This document shows, piece by piece, positions 9,499 through 17,523 of a stretch of DNA of 64,000 bases. Source of the DNA: Sphingobium aromaticiconvertens (lineage in GTDB: Bacteria; Pseudomonadota; Alphaproteobacteria; Sphingomonadales; Sphingomonadaceae). The stretch spans positions 4,583,501-4,647,500 of the forward strand of contig NZ_JBANRJ010000001.1 in NCBI RefSeq assembly GCF_037154075.1. Direction: 5' to 3'. Position 1 is the stretch's first letter. Each line of letters starts with the position of its first letter. The translations under genes and the position numbers were made by a program. The notes beneath the pieces were generated by a model, which was not told the origin of the DNA, made no database searches, and saw nothing but the letters and a program-made list of their open reading frames with translations.

Positions 9499-9571
9499 GC
9501 GCGGGTTGCGGCAGACATGGAAAAGCCAATATCCGTAAAAGCCGGTATCCGCGCAAGCGCATGGGCCACGA

Positions 9572-10080
9572 TCAACTACTTATAAAGCGTAACGCGACCC
9601 CGTTCATGCAGTAGCGCAGCCCGGTTGGCTTGGGCCCGTCCTTGAAGACGTGGCCCAGATGTCCAGCGCAGCGCGCACAATGCACCTCCGTCCGCGTCAT
9701 CAAGAGATTGTGATCGGTCTCCGTCGCGACTGCGCGCGGCAGGTGGTCGTAAAAGCTCGGCCATCCGGTTCCACTATCGAACTTGGTAGCGGATGCAAAA
9801 AGCGGCAGCGCGCAGCCGGCACAGACGAACCGGCCCTTGCGATGCTCGTCGTTGAGCGGACTCGAATAGGGACGTTCGGTACCGGCCTGGCGCAACACGG
9901 TGTAGGCCTGCGGCGACAGGCGTTTTCGCCATCGGCGTCGGTGAGATTGAACATGGCCGTTGTTGCAGCGCTTGCGGGCGATGATCCTGTATCTACCAGG
10001 CGCCATGCGACGGCGCCAAGCGCGGCGGTGCTGCACAGGGCAAGAAAATGACGGCGGTCGGAAGCGGAGAGCTGTGTCAT
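9572..10080 (-). pseudogene. msrB: Tat-exported MsrB, frameshifted
   Basis: Peptide-methionine (R)-S-oxide reductase split by a one-base deletion. The first part (from 10080) encodes a twin-arginine signal, DRRHFLALCSTAALGAVAW, and the beginning of the enzyme, FNLTDA. The rest continues in another frame as WRKRLSPQAYTVLRQAGTER, with zinc ligands CAGC and CARC, the GTGWPSF motif and the catalytic-Cys region RYCMNG. Adding one base around 9932, inside GATGG on the minus strand, restores the family sequence (LTDA-x-WRKRLSP). The frameshift may be genuine or a sequencing error. The gene diverges from msrA, and a SigF-like promoter precedes it. In function it would repair oxidised periplasmic proteins. 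Confidence 0.85.
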
Positions 10081-10088
10081 ATCGTAAA

Positions 10089-10114
10089 TACGCGCCAGCC
10101 CCGCGATCGGTTAC
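10089..10114 (-). promoter_or_regulatory. SigF-type promoter of the Tat-msrB gene
   Basis: On the minus strand GTAACC (10114-10109) is followed after exactly 16 bases by CGTA (10092-10089). This matches the ECF SigF consensus reported for Caulobacter (GTAACC-N16-CGAA) with one change. It is back to back with the msrA promoter, and the two GTAACC boxes form an inverted repeat at 10109-10140. Confidence 0.6.
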
Positions 10115-10134
10115 AGAACTTGCCGTCACGGCGT

Positions 10135-10160
10135 GTAACCAGCCGACCGCGTCAACCGTA
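10135..10160 (+). promoter_or_regulatory. SigF-type promoter of msrA
   Basis: GTAACC (10135-10140), 16 bases, then CGTA (10157-10160), 30 bases before the msrA start. It has the same architecture as three other sites in this region. Confidence 0.6.
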
Positions 10161-10190
10161 TAGATGGAAAGAACCTAAGGAGTATCGATC

Positions 10191-10859
10191 ATGCCCCGCT
10201 TTACGCCCTTCGCCGCTGCGCTTCTTGCTGGAGGTGCTCTGCTCGCCGCGATGAGTCCCGGGCTTGCGACCGAGCAGGTCGTTATGGCGCCGGCCGCTGC
10301 TGTGACCGAACCGGCCACCGGCCTCAAGGAAACTGCGATATTCGCCGGTGGCTGCTTCTGGGGTGTCGAGGGCATCTTCTCCCATGTGAAGGGCGTGATC
10401 AGCGCGACGTCGGGCTATGCCGGCGGCAAGGCGTCGACGGCGGATTATGAAATGGTCTCGTCCGGAACGACGGGACATGCTGAATCGGTCCGGGTGGTCT
10501 TCGATCCCGATCAGGTGAACTATGCCGATCTCTTGCGTATCTATTTTTCCGTCGTGGCCGATCCCACTCTGGTTAATCGGCAAGGACCAGATACAGGCAC
10601 GCAATATCGCTCTGCCCTGTTCCCGACGACCCCCGCGCAGCAGAAGGTCGCGCGCGCCTATATCGACCAGTTGACCGCCGCGCATGTCTACAGCCGACCG
10701 ATCGCGACGCGGATCGAGAACGGTCAGGCCTTCTTTCCGGCCGAGGCCTATCATCAGGATTTCATGGCCCGCAACCCGACCTATCCCTATATCGTCCATA
10801 ACGATCAACCCAAGGTCGAGGCGCTCAAGCGCTTGTTTCCCAAAAACTGGAAAGCGTAA
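10191..10859 (+). CDS. msrA: Peptide-methionine (S)-S-oxide reductase MsrA, exported
   Basis: 222-residue MsrA with an N-terminal signal sequence (PFAAALLAGGALLAAMSPGLA), which indicates a periplasmic location. The catalytic motif GGCFWGVEG contains the nucleophilic Cys, followed by SGYAGG and the substrate-pocket region AYHQDFMARNP. It reduces S-methionine sulfoxide and pairs with the R-specific MsrB encoded divergently. A SigF-like promoter lies 30 bases upstream and AAGGAG is a good ribosome site. The DUF1993 gene follows on the same strand after 77 bases and may be cotranscribed. Confidence 0.93.
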   Translation: MPRFTPFAAALLAGGALLAAMSPGLATEQVVMAPAAAVTEPATGLKETAIFAGGCFWGVEGIFSHVKGVISATSGYAGGKASTADYEMVSSGTTGHAESVRVVFDPDQVNYADLLRIYFSVVADPTLVNRQGPDTGTQYRSALFPTTPAQQKVARAYIDQLTAAHVYSRPIATRIENGQAFFPAEAYHQDFMARNPTYPYIVHNDQPKVEALKRLFPKNWKA

Positions 10860-10936
10860 GGCGAGGATAGCTCAAGTATGAGTCTGGTCGAAAGCGCGCC
10901 CAGTCGCTACTCATGCCGAAAATATGGGAGCTAGAC

Positions 10937-11458
10937 ATGGCGTTCACCCTCTATGCGGCGACGATTCCGTCCTATTTGCAGATACTCAGCTCCGTCGAAC
11001 GCCTCGTCGGCAAGGCAGAAGCCTATTGCGCTGCAAATAACTTGTTGCCCGACGCACTGATCGACGCCCGGCTGGCTCCTGACATGCAGCCCTTCGCCTA
11101 CCAGGTGAAATCGACGGCGGTGCATTCGATCGGTGCGATCGAGGGGGTGCGAAGGGGCAGCTTCTCGCCCGACATCGCCCCACCGCCGGCAAGCTTCGAC
11201 GCACTTCGTAATCGGGTAGCCGAGACTATCGCCAGCCTGAAAGGGATGGATCCCGATGAGGTGGAAAGTTTCATAGGCCGCGATATGCGCTTCACCTTCG
11301 GCGATAATCATATCGATTTTCTGGCGGAAGATTTCCTCCTCTCCTTCTCCCAGCCCAATTTCTATTTTCACGCGACGACGGCGTATGACATCCTGCGGAT
11401 GAAGGGGCTGGAGATCGGCAAACACGACTTCAACGGGCGAGTGCGCAAGAAGCTCTGA
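10937..11458 (+). CDS. DUF1993 family protein
   Basis: 173-residue protein of the DUF1993 family, an all-helical bundle related to DinB-like folds. Typical segments are the N-terminal TIPSYLQILSSVERLVGKAE, ARLAPDMQPFAYQV near residue 45, and a C-terminal NFYFHATTAYDILRM. No enzymatic activity is assigned to the family. The ATG at 10937 has GGGAG at proper spacing; an upstream in-frame ATG at 10913 lacks one. It follows msrA on the same strand and lies within the SigF-type stress region, so a role in oxidative or metal stress is an inference. Confidence 0.85.
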   Translation: MAFTLYAATIPSYLQILSSVERLVGKAEAYCAANNLLPDALIDARLAPDMQPFAYQVKSTAVHSIGAIEGVRRGSFSPDIAPPPASFDALRNRVAETIASLKGMDPDEVESFIGRDMRFTFGDNHIDFLAEDFLLSFSQPNFYFHATTAYDILRMKGLEIGKHDFNGRVRKKL

Positions 11459-11473
11459 CGGACAAGCGCCATC

Positions 11474-11929
11474 TCATGGACAGGATATATCCTCTACTTG
11501 CGGCAGATAGGCACCATAGTCCTGCGCCTCCATATCGTCGCGGTGGACGAAGCGCAGCGAGGCCGAGTTGATGCAATAGCGCAGGCCGCCCCGGTCCCGC
11601 GGACCATCGGTGAAGACATGACCCAAATGACTGTCGCCATGAGCGGACCTTACCTCGGTACGGACCATGCCGAGCGAGCCGTCCTTCAGTTCAGCGACAT
11701 TGGCCGGTTCGATCGGCTTGGTGAAACTCGGCCAACCGCAACCCGACTCATATTTGTCGGACGAGGCAAAAAGGGGCTCGCCTGAGACGATATCGACATA
11801 GATGCCCGGCTCCTTGTGCTTCTCATATTTGCCTGTGCCGGGTCGTTCGGTGCCGCTTTGCTGCGTGACGCGATGTTGTTCGGGCGTTAGCGCGGCGATA
11901 GCTTCATCGGTCTTGCGATAGTCTGCCAT
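11474..11929 (-). CDS. msrB: Cytoplasmic MsrB
   Basis: 151-residue peptide-methionine (R)-S-oxide reductase without a signal peptide. It shows [18 protein letters not shown] and the catalytic [12 protein letters not shown]. The two CxxC zinc pairs found in the exported copy are missing, so it is of the zinc-free type, and the Cys in SGCGWP is the probable resolving residue. It lies 58 bases downstream of the SUOX-fold gene on the same strand and is probably the last gene of a DUF1223 / MXKXDX / cytochrome b / SUOX / msrB operon. It provides cytosolic repair alongside the exported MsrA/MsrB pair. Confidence 0.93.
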   Translation of the reverse strand: MADYRKTDEAIAALTPEQHRVTQQSGTERPGTGKYEKHKEPGIYVDIVSGEPLFASSDKYESGCGWPSFTKPIEPANVAELKDGSLGMVRTEVRSAHGDSHLGHVFTDGPRDRGGLRYCINSASLRFVHRDDMEAQDYGAYLPQVEDISCP

Positions 11930-11987
11930 GATATACCTCCATCGGATGCTATATATGGTGTGCCGGAAAGGCCTTCGCTACCTTGGC

Positions 11988-12749
11988 CTAAATCCCGGCA
12001 TACCATTGATAGTCGGCCGAATCCTCCCAATAGCCGCCCTTGCCCGAACCGACTTTGGCGAGGTCGTCGACCAACTCGACCCGCATGACATATTTCGCCT
12101 GCTTGTAGCCGAGCTGCCGCTCGACGCGCAGGCGGAGTGGTGCCCCATGACCGACACTTAATAATTCGTCGTTCATGCCCCAGGCTAGGATCGTCTGTGG
12201 ATGATAGACATCGATCAGGTCGATGCTCTCATAATAGGGTTCACCATCGAAATCGTCCGCACAATGGAAGACGGCGTAACGCGCTGCCGGCAAGGGACCA
12301 GCCCCGTCCATCAGCAGCTTTAGCGGCAACCCGCTCCATTTGCCGATCGCGCTCCAGCCCTCGACACAATCATGGCGGGTGATCTGGGTCCGCGTCGGCA
12401 TGGCCCGAATTTGCGCGAGCGATAGAGCCAGCGGGCGTCGCACAAGGCCATCGACGACAAGCCGCCAGTCGACAAAGCGCTGCACCGCATGGGCCTGGTA
12501 CGCCTCACTTGTCGGCATGCTGTTGCCGTTCACGCGAAAACTGGGGGACATGTCGGACGGCGAAAATTCGCGCGCTAGCGCATGTCGATCGGTCACGAGT
12601 CGCTGTGCCCGACGGGTTAGTCCTTCGCCTGCGCCCAAGACTTGCCTGACCGTCGGCGACGCAACGATCCGATCGCAACCCGCCAGCAGCAGACTGCCAG
12701 CCCCAACACCGATCGATCCGATCAGCTTGCGCCGTGTCAGGATCGTCAT
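11988..12749 (-). CDS. Molybdopterin-dependent oxidoreductase (SUOX fold, MsrP-like)
   Basis: 253-residue protein of the sulfite oxidase/YedY (MsrP) fold. The N-terminus TRRKLIGSIGVGAGSLLLAGC is a Tat-like signal that also carries a possible lipobox Cys. The Mo-cofactor Cys is in TRHDCVEGWSAIGKW, followed by HCADDFDGEPYYES and GAPLRLRVERQLGYKQAKYV, a canonical family region. MsrP reduces periplasmic methionine sulfoxide using quinol electrons from a haem b partner, and the next gene upstream encodes such a cytochrome. The start at 12749 overlaps the cytochrome stop (ATGA); an open frame extending further upstream is antisense-like and was not used. Confidence 0.88.
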   Translation of the reverse strand: MTILTRRKLIGSIGVGAGSLLLAGCDRIVASPTVRQVLGAGEGLTRRAQRLVTDRHALAREFSPSDMSPSFRVNGNSMPTSEAYQAHAVQRFVDWRLVVDGLVRRPLALSLAQIRAMPTRTQITRHDCVEGWSAIGKWSGLPLKLLMDGAGPLPAARYAVFHCADDFDGEPYYESIDLIDVYHPQTILAWGMNDELLSVGHGAPLRLRVERQLGYKQAKYVMRVELVDDLAKVGSGKGGYWEDSADYQWYAGI

Positions 12750-13564
12750 CGCGCTTTCTCCCGGGGCAATCGGTACCAACCGGTGATCATCGAGCGCAGT
12801 TCGTTCACCGGGCCGGCGAGCACGACCATCATAAGATGGACGATGATGAAGGCGACGAGCAGGCTGGCGCAGATGAAGTGGACCGAGCGCGCCGACTGGC
12901 GCCCGCCGAACAGATCGAGCAGCCACGGCCAGGCGGCATTCATGCCGGGCGACATGGTAAGGCCGGTCAGTACCATTGTCGGCAGCAACCCGAAGATCAC
13001 GCCGACATAGCTGAGTTTCTGGAGAATATTATAGCGCCGCGCTGCCTCGCCCCTGGGGAAACGCAGACGGGCATGGTTCTTGACGTCCTGCCAGATGTGC
13101 CGTGGGCGCAGTTCCTGCCCTGTAGGGGCGAGGTCGCGCTGGACGTGCCGACTCGCCAGACCCCAGATCCAGAATAAGAGACCGGGAACGACAAGCAGCC
13201 ACGCGAAGGCAAAATGCCACTGGCGAGCAGCCGCCAGATCATAGCTCGACGGGATCGTGACCAGCGCGGGAAAAGCCAATTCATTGTCACCGGAAATGCC
13301 GAGCACGCCGGTGGTAGGGATGGTCACTCCACCAATCTTGAGAAATCCTGCTCCCTCGTTGGCGCCGATCACCAGCCAGGGGGGGTCCTGGTTCGCTCCA
13401 TATTGCCCCCAGTAGAGCATGGGATGGGCGTTGAAGATCATCAGGCCGCTCATCAGCATGACAATGACGCTAAAGGCGTTGAGCCAATGCCACAGGCGGA
13501 CCGGTCGCCGCTGCAGGTAGATGAGATCGCTGCCCTCTGGCACGGAACGATCGGGATCGGACAT
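12746..13564 (-). CDS. Cytochrome b561-type membrane subunit
   Basis: 272-residue membrane protein of the cytochrome b561/thiosulfate reductase gamma group. It contains RLWHWLNAFSVIVMLMSGLM (first helix with a haem His), ARQWHFAFAWLLVVPGLLFW, and a C-terminal SVHFICASLLVAFIIVHLMM whose two His residues are likely axial ligands. It should take electrons from the quinone pool and pass them to the exported SUOX-fold enzyme encoded next, with which it overlaps by 4 bases. It takes the place of MsrQ in the classic MsrPQ pair, which is a different membrane family. Confidence 0.85.
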   Translation of the reverse strand: MSDPDRSVPEGSDLIYLQRRPVRLWHWLNAFSVIVMLMSGLMIFNAHPMLYWGQYGANQDPPWLVIGANEGAGFLKIGGVTIPTTGVLGISGDNELAFPALVTIPSSYDLAAARQWHFAFAWLLVVPGLLFWIWGLASRHVQRDLAPTGQELRPRHIWQDVKNHARLRFPRGEAARRYNILQKLSYVGVIFGLLPTMVLTGLTMSPGMNAAWPWLLDLFGGRQSARSVHFICASLLVAFIIVHLMMVVLAGPVNELRSMITGWYRLPREKAR

Positions 13565-13634
13565 GGCCGGTATCCTGCGTTGTAGGACTGGGGACGGGCG
13601 CGACCATATGCCGCACCCGTCAAAGCATGATGCA

Positions 13635-13907
13635 TCAGTGGCCCGGCATCATCTTGTCGGACTTCATCATGGCATCGCCCTTCATCATGTCGGGATGCAT
13701 CTTCATAATCTTCTTGCAGCCGGCATTCTTCATCATCATATCGTGCGACATCGCCTGACAGGATTGCATCTTCCTGGTGTCTGCGGCCGACATCTTCATC
13801 ATTTTGTCGGACTTCATGCCGCCTTTCATCATCGCGTCCTGTGCTAGGGCAGGTGTGGCGGCGGCAATAGACATGGCAGAAATCGCTATAAGGGTGAGGA
13901 TACGCAT
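13635..13907 (-). CDS. Met-rich pentapeptide MXKXDX repeat protein
   Basis: 90-residue exported protein with signal peptide (MRILTLIAISAMSIAAATPALA). The mature part is extremely rich in Met, Lys and Asp: MMKGGMKSDKMMKM, then two Cys, then a second MKGDAMMKSDKMMPGH block, plus several His. This matches the annotated MXKXDX repeat family. Such composition suggests copper or other soft-metal binding, or a sacrificial methionine pool that Msr enzymes regenerate; both are inferences. It lies between DUF1223 and the cytochrome b gene with 70-base gaps on both sides on the same strand, so it is probably cotranscribed. Confidence 0.85.
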   Translation of the reverse strand: MRILTLIAISAMSIAAATPALAQDAMMKGGMKSDKMMKMSAADTRKMQSCQAMSHDMMMKNAGCKKIMKMHPDMMKGDAMMKSDKMMPGH

Positions 13908-13976
13908 GGGGTCTTCTCCTTGATTTGGCGTCGTTTAGGGGGACCGGACCGCGACACCGTCGGCCACGGGTAGTGG

Positions 13977-14717
13977 TTAGAGTTTTCGGGCGGCGATGAT
14001 GGGACCGCCTGCGCCACGCTGGACCAGTATGGCGGTCGACAGACCGCGTTCACGTGCTGGTGGAAGCGGAAAGGAAGTCGATGACCCGGACCAGTCGCCA
14101 AGCTTGGCCAGTTCGCGCACGATGTCGCGATGCGGCAGCGTGCGCCCGCCATTCTCGCCGGCCCGGATCGGAACGTCGCGCGATTTGGGATCATAGCGGA
14201 CCAGCCAGACGGTCGCGGCCTTGCCTGCCGCTCCCGCGCCAATGCGGACCGACGTGCCATCGACCATAATCGCCGGACCGCCGCGTGGCGCGCCGGCCTT
14301 GGCGATAGCCGCATCGAATGCGGGCTTGTCAGCCCCGACCACGGCATGGCTGCCATTGACGATGATTTCAGGGGTAGCGACTTGCCCCCGGCCCGCAGCG
14401 GCATAATCCTGCTGTCGCGCGGTAAATCGAGGAGAACCGAACGTGTCCTTCCAGCCCAGCCGGTCCCAATAGGTGACGGCAAAGGACAAGGCGAGAACGT
14501 CGGGGCGATCGGCTATCGCGTTCAAATAGGCATTGGCCGGCGGGCAGGACGAGCAGCCCTGACTTTGGAACAGTTCGACAACAACCGGTTGTTGCGCGGA
14601 GCCCGACCCAACACCCACCTCGTCCGATGGGAGCGCCAGCGCAACGCCACATGCGGCGACAAGGCTCGCAGCGGAAACCATGCACAGCGCAAAGGATCGT
14701 GATCGATGGTTCGGCAT
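13977..14717 (-). CDS. Secreted DUF1223 protein (thioredoxin-like)
   Basis: 246-residue exported protein of the DUF1223 family. A hydrophobic signal (SFALCMVSAASLVAACGVALA) precedes the family hallmark VVVELFQSQGCSSCPPANAY, where the CSSC pair occupies a thioredoxin-like active site. TYWDRLGWKDTFGSPRFTARQ and VATPEIIVNG are also typical. The function is unknown, although the CxxC and the surrounding Msr genes suggest a periplasmic thiol role. The ATG at 14717 was preferred to a GTG at 14750. A SigF-like promoter sits about 57 bases upstream, making this the probable first gene of the minus-strand operon that ends at msrB. Confidence 0.88.
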   Translation of the reverse strand: MPNHRSRSFALCMVSAASLVAACGVALALPSDEVGVGSGSAQQPVVVELFQSQGCSSCPPANAYLNAIADRPDVLALSFAVTYWDRLGWKDTFGSPRFTARQQDYAAAGRGQVATPEIIVNGSHAVVGADKPAFDAAIAKAGAPRGGPAIMVDGTSVRIGAGAAGKAATVWLVRYDPKSRDVPIRAGENGGRTLPHRDIVRELAKLGDWSGSSTSFPLPPARERGLSTAILVQRGAGGPIIAARKL

Positions 14718-14773
14718 CGCGGGACCGCCTCTGGTTTGAACGCCTGGCACGAGAATCGGGCTGACAATCCGGG

Positions 14774-14799
14774 TTCGTCGCCGACGCGAGTCTGGTTAC
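14774..14799 (-). promoter_or_regulatory. SigF-type promoter of the DUF1223-msrB operon
   Basis: On the minus strand GTAACC (14799-14794) is followed after 16 bases by CGAA (14777-14774), an exact match to the Caulobacter SigF consensus as I recall it. It lies 57 bases before the DUF1223 start and faces away from the sigma factor gene. Confidence 0.7.
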
Positions 14800-14890
14800 A
14801 GCCGCAAAAATAAAATGCGCGCGAGCCGCAGGAGCGCTACTGGATGATGGCGGCGGTCTAGCGGGCCGATGCCGAAAAATGCGACCATGT

Positions 14891-14916
14891 GTAACGATTG
14901 CCGCGTTTCGCGCGAA
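14891..14916 (+). promoter_or_regulatory. Autoregulatory SigF-type promoter of the sigma gene
   Basis: GTAACG (14891-14896), 16 bases, CGAA (14913-14916), 20 bases before the chosen sigma start. This indicates that the ECF factor transcribes its own gene together with nrsF. Confidence 0.68.
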
Positions 14917-14935
14917 TGCGTTTTCAGGAGCGTGC

Positions 14936-15472
14936 ATGCGGGCAAGTGAAGACCAGCTCAAGACATGGATGGTGGAAGGCCTCGATGGTAACGCATCGTC
15001 GCATGCCAGGCTGCTGCACGCGCTTGTCCCGCTCCTGCGTGATTTTTACCGCCGTACCATCCGTGACGGCCATGCCATCGAGGATCTTGTGCAGGAAACC
15101 CTGATCGCCGTTCATACCCGCCGCATGAGCTTCGATAGGAACCGTGCGTTCAAGGCGTGGCTCTTCGCTGTCGCGCGCTACAAAATGATCGACCAGTTCC
15201 GGCGTGCACGGCAGACCTGCTCGATAGACGATTTGGAGGATATTCTCGCCTCGGAGAGTTTCGAGGACGCCGCAAACGCACGCATGGACATCGATCAGCT
15301 CCTCGCAGAATTGCCCGACAAGCAGTCCCTGCTGATCCGCAAAACCCGCATCGACGGCCATAGCGTCGCAGACACCGCGCGCGAGACCGGCTTTGGCGAA
15401 TCCGATGTGAAGGTATCGATCCACCGGGGCTTGAAGGCTCTGGCTGCCCGCATCATGGGGGAACGTCGATGA
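14936..15472 (+). CDS. sigF: ECF sigma factor, SigF type
   Basis: 178-residue extracytoplasmic-function sigma factor. Region 2 includes YRRTIRDGHAIEDLVQETLI and KAWLFAVARYKMIDQFRRAR (-10 recognition). Region 4 is ELPDKQSLLIRKTRIDGHSV with HTH GFGESDVKVSIHRGLKALA. It overlaps the downstream anti-sigma gene by 4 bases. Four promoter-like sites with GTAACC-type -35 boxes lie before this gene, the DUF1223 operon, msrA and the Tat-msrB gene, which defines a probable regulon. The ATG at 14936 places the start just downstream of its own promoter; an upstream ATG at 14879 would precede the promoter and is rejected. Confidence 0.92.
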   Translation: MRASEDQLKTWMVEGLDGNASSHARLLHALVPLLRDFYRRTIRDGHAIEDLVQETLIAVHTRRMSFDRNRAFKAWLFAVARYKMIDQFRRARQTCSIDDLEDILASESFEDAANARMDIDQLLAELPDKQSLLIRKTRIDGHSVADTARETGFGESDVKVSIHRGLKALAARIMGERR

Positions 15473-16110
15473 ATACCGAATCCCTCATCGAATCCATGAC
15501 CCGTGACCTGAAGCCCACCCCGCGCCATGCGCTGGAACGACGGCTGACGTTCGGGATGCTGGGCGGCGCTGTCGTCACGCTGCTGCTGATTGCCGTCGTC
15601 CTGGGTTTGCGCACCGACCTTGGCCTGGCCATGCAGGGTTTTACCTTCTGGATGAAATGGGCTTACACTATCTCGCTGGGCATCGGCTCCATCATCATGG
15701 TCGCGCGCCTGGCAAGACCTGAGCCTGTGAGGTTAACCGGATTCTGGCCGATCGTCCTTCCATTCGCGCTTCTGGCAGCCGTCAGCATGGCCGAAATGGC
15801 GCATGTCCCACCTGGGGACTGGTTCGCGATGTGGCTGGGAGATACTTGGAAGAAATGTCCCTGGCTGGTGCTGATGCTGTCGGCGCCGATCTTCGGCGGT
15901 TTGCTCTGGTCGTTCAGGCGCCTCGCCCCGACCCGGTTACGCGCGGCAGGAGCTGCCGCTGGCCTGTCGGCGGGGGCCTGGGCCGCAACCCTCTACTGCC
16001 TTCATTGCCCGGAGGTATCGGCGGTGTTCGTATTGACGTGGTATACGATGGGCATCCTGTTCGCTGCAGGCATCGGTGCGTTACTCGGTCCGCGCCTGCT
16101 GCGCTGGTAG
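15469..16110 (+). CDS. nrsF: Anti-sigma factor NrsF (DUF1109)
   Basis: 213-residue integral membrane protein with six hydrophobic segments after a ~25-residue cytoplasmic N-terminus, the DUF1109/NrsF pattern. Cys130 (KKC) and Cys180 (YCLHC, with Cys177 nearby) are placed almost exactly like the two cysteines that I recall as required for metal sensing in Caulobacter NrsF (C131, C181). It should hold SigF at the membrane and release it on chromate, cadmium or similar stress. Its 4-base overlap with sigF is typical of sigma/anti-sigma pairs. Confidence 0.9.
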   Translation: MNTESLIESMTRDLKPTPRHALERRLTFGMLGGAVVTLLLIAVVLGLRTDLGLAMQGFTFWMKWAYTISLGIGSIIMVARLARPEPVRLTGFWPIVLPFALLAAVSMAEMAHVPPGDWFAMWLGDTWKKCPWLVLMLSAPIFGGLLWSFRRLAPTRLRAAGAAAGLSAGAWAATLYCLHCPEVSAVFVLTWYTMGILFAAGIGALLGPRLLRW

Positions 16111-16113
16111 CTG

Positions 16114-17523
16114 TCAGGCTGTTCCGCCAAGCCACGCCGGACTGTCACGCAACCGCCGCTGATAATCGGGTTCCGCCAGGGCGCGCAGCAGTTGGTCAGC
16201 GCGATCCTGAACCGCCGAGAGATTAATGCCGGTCAGCGAGTGTTTGGCCAGTTCCCTGAACGCCTCGACCTGGAGCCTTAGCGTGGCAATCCGACCGGGA
16301 TCGTCGCAACTCAGCGCCACATCGCCGATGGCGTTGAGGAAGCGCTTGCCCGCGATCATGTCGGCGCTCGCATATTGGGCGAGCGCGCCGAATGCCCGGT
16401 CGATGAAACCGGCGAAAGTCATCGGATGCGCGATCACGCGCAAGGCGTCGTCATTATCGGCGCGCAGGCGCGATGGCAGGTCGCGGCGCGCCAGATCCGA
16501 CAGGGCCGCTCCCAGCCAGTCCAGGCAGCTATTGGCGGTGAAGGGATCGTTTACACCCGGCGATAGCGCCCGCGCCGCGATCTCGACCAGTTCGTCGATC
16601 AGGAAGCGCAAATCCTGCAACGCAGTGCGACGCGATCCTATGGCGAACGCGCGTCGCAGCGCCTTTGCCACATCCTCGTCCACATGTTCACCGGGCCATG
16701 CCTCTGCCAGCACGCTGCCATGATGGACGAAATCGCCCGACTGATATTGAAGACGGATGACCAGATCGTGCTTCGCCGCCGTCTGGATCAGGCCATCCTC
16801 ATCGATCAACTGGATGTAGCCGGTGTCCCTGGAGCGAACGGCCGCTTGCCGCTCATAGGCTTTCACCGATGCGTCGGGGCGGAAGGCGGGCGGGATGCGT
16901 GGGTCATCCTGCGCTTCCTCCAGCGGTTTGCCGACGAAGAGAGGAAAGCGGTTGTCGATCTCGGTGATCAAGCGCTCGCCGATTTGCTCGATCACGCTAT
17001 TGATGTGGATGCGCATGGGGACGTGATGGATGAAGAAGATCAGCACTGCGATCGAGCAGAGCACCAGGATCACCGCGACCAGCACCGCCAGCTGCGGAAC
17101 GAACGCGCCAACGTCCGCGCCGCTCTCACCCGGCGACCGGATAGTGCGCAGGATGATCATGGAATAGAGGAAGGTGGCGATGAAGGTGCCAAGCGTGACC
17201 TGATTGCCGCGATCGGACATGAAGTTGCTGAGCAATCGCGGCCCATATTGGCCCGACGCATAAACGACCGCCGCGATCGTAACCGAGAAGGTGGTGCCCG
17301 CAACGCCAATCATCGATCCGCCGATCGACGAGAGCAAGCTGCGCGCGCCATCAGGCCGGGCAGCGTAGAGCCATGGCAATCCATCCATCCACTCGCTGCC
17401 GAAATGGCTGTCGATATAGATCATCGCCAGCGCCAGCAGCAGCGCCCCCAGAGCCATGATCGTCGGCAAGAACCAGTAGCTTTCCCGCAACTGGTCGGCG
17501 ATGCGGAGCAGGCGTGCCTTCAT
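16114..17523 (-). CDS. DUF2254 membrane protein
   Basis: 469-residue protein of the DUF2254 family. The first ~160 residues hold four hydrophobic segments (MALGALLLALAMIYI, SIGGSMIGVAGTTFSVTIAAVVYA, TFIATFLYSMIIL, LAVLVAVILVLCSIAVLIFF). A soluble region follows with YIQLIDEDGLIQTAAKHDLVIRL and LVEIAARALSPGVNDPFTA, the family hallmark. No function is established. It is cotranscribed with a Na+/H+ antiporter (4-base overlap with the upstream gene on this strand), so a role in ion or pH homeostasis is plausible but unproven. It ends 3 bases from nrsF on the opposite strand. Confidence 0.88.
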   Translation of the reverse strand: MKARLLRIADQLRESYWFLPTIMALGALLLALAMIYIDSHFGSEWMDGLPWLYAARPDGARSLLSSIGGSMIGVAGTTFSVTIAAVVYASGQYGPRLLSNFMSDRGNQVTLGTFIATFLYSMIILRTIRSPGESGADVGAFVPQLAVLVAVILVLCSIAVLIFFIHHVPMRIHINSVIEQIGERLITEIDNRFPLFVGKPLEEAQDDPRIPPAFRPDASVKAYERQAAVRSRDTGYIQLIDEDGLIQTAAKHDLVIRLQYQSGDFVHHGSVLAEAWPGEHVDEDVAKALRRAFAIGSRRTALQDLRFLIDELVEIAARALSPGVNDPFTANSCLDWLGAALSDLARRDLPSRLRADNDDALRVIAHPMTFAGFIDRAFGALAQYASADMIAGKRFLNAIGDVALSCDDPGRIATLRLQVEAFRELAKHSLTGINLSAVQDRADQLLRALAEPDYQRRLRDSPAWLGGTA

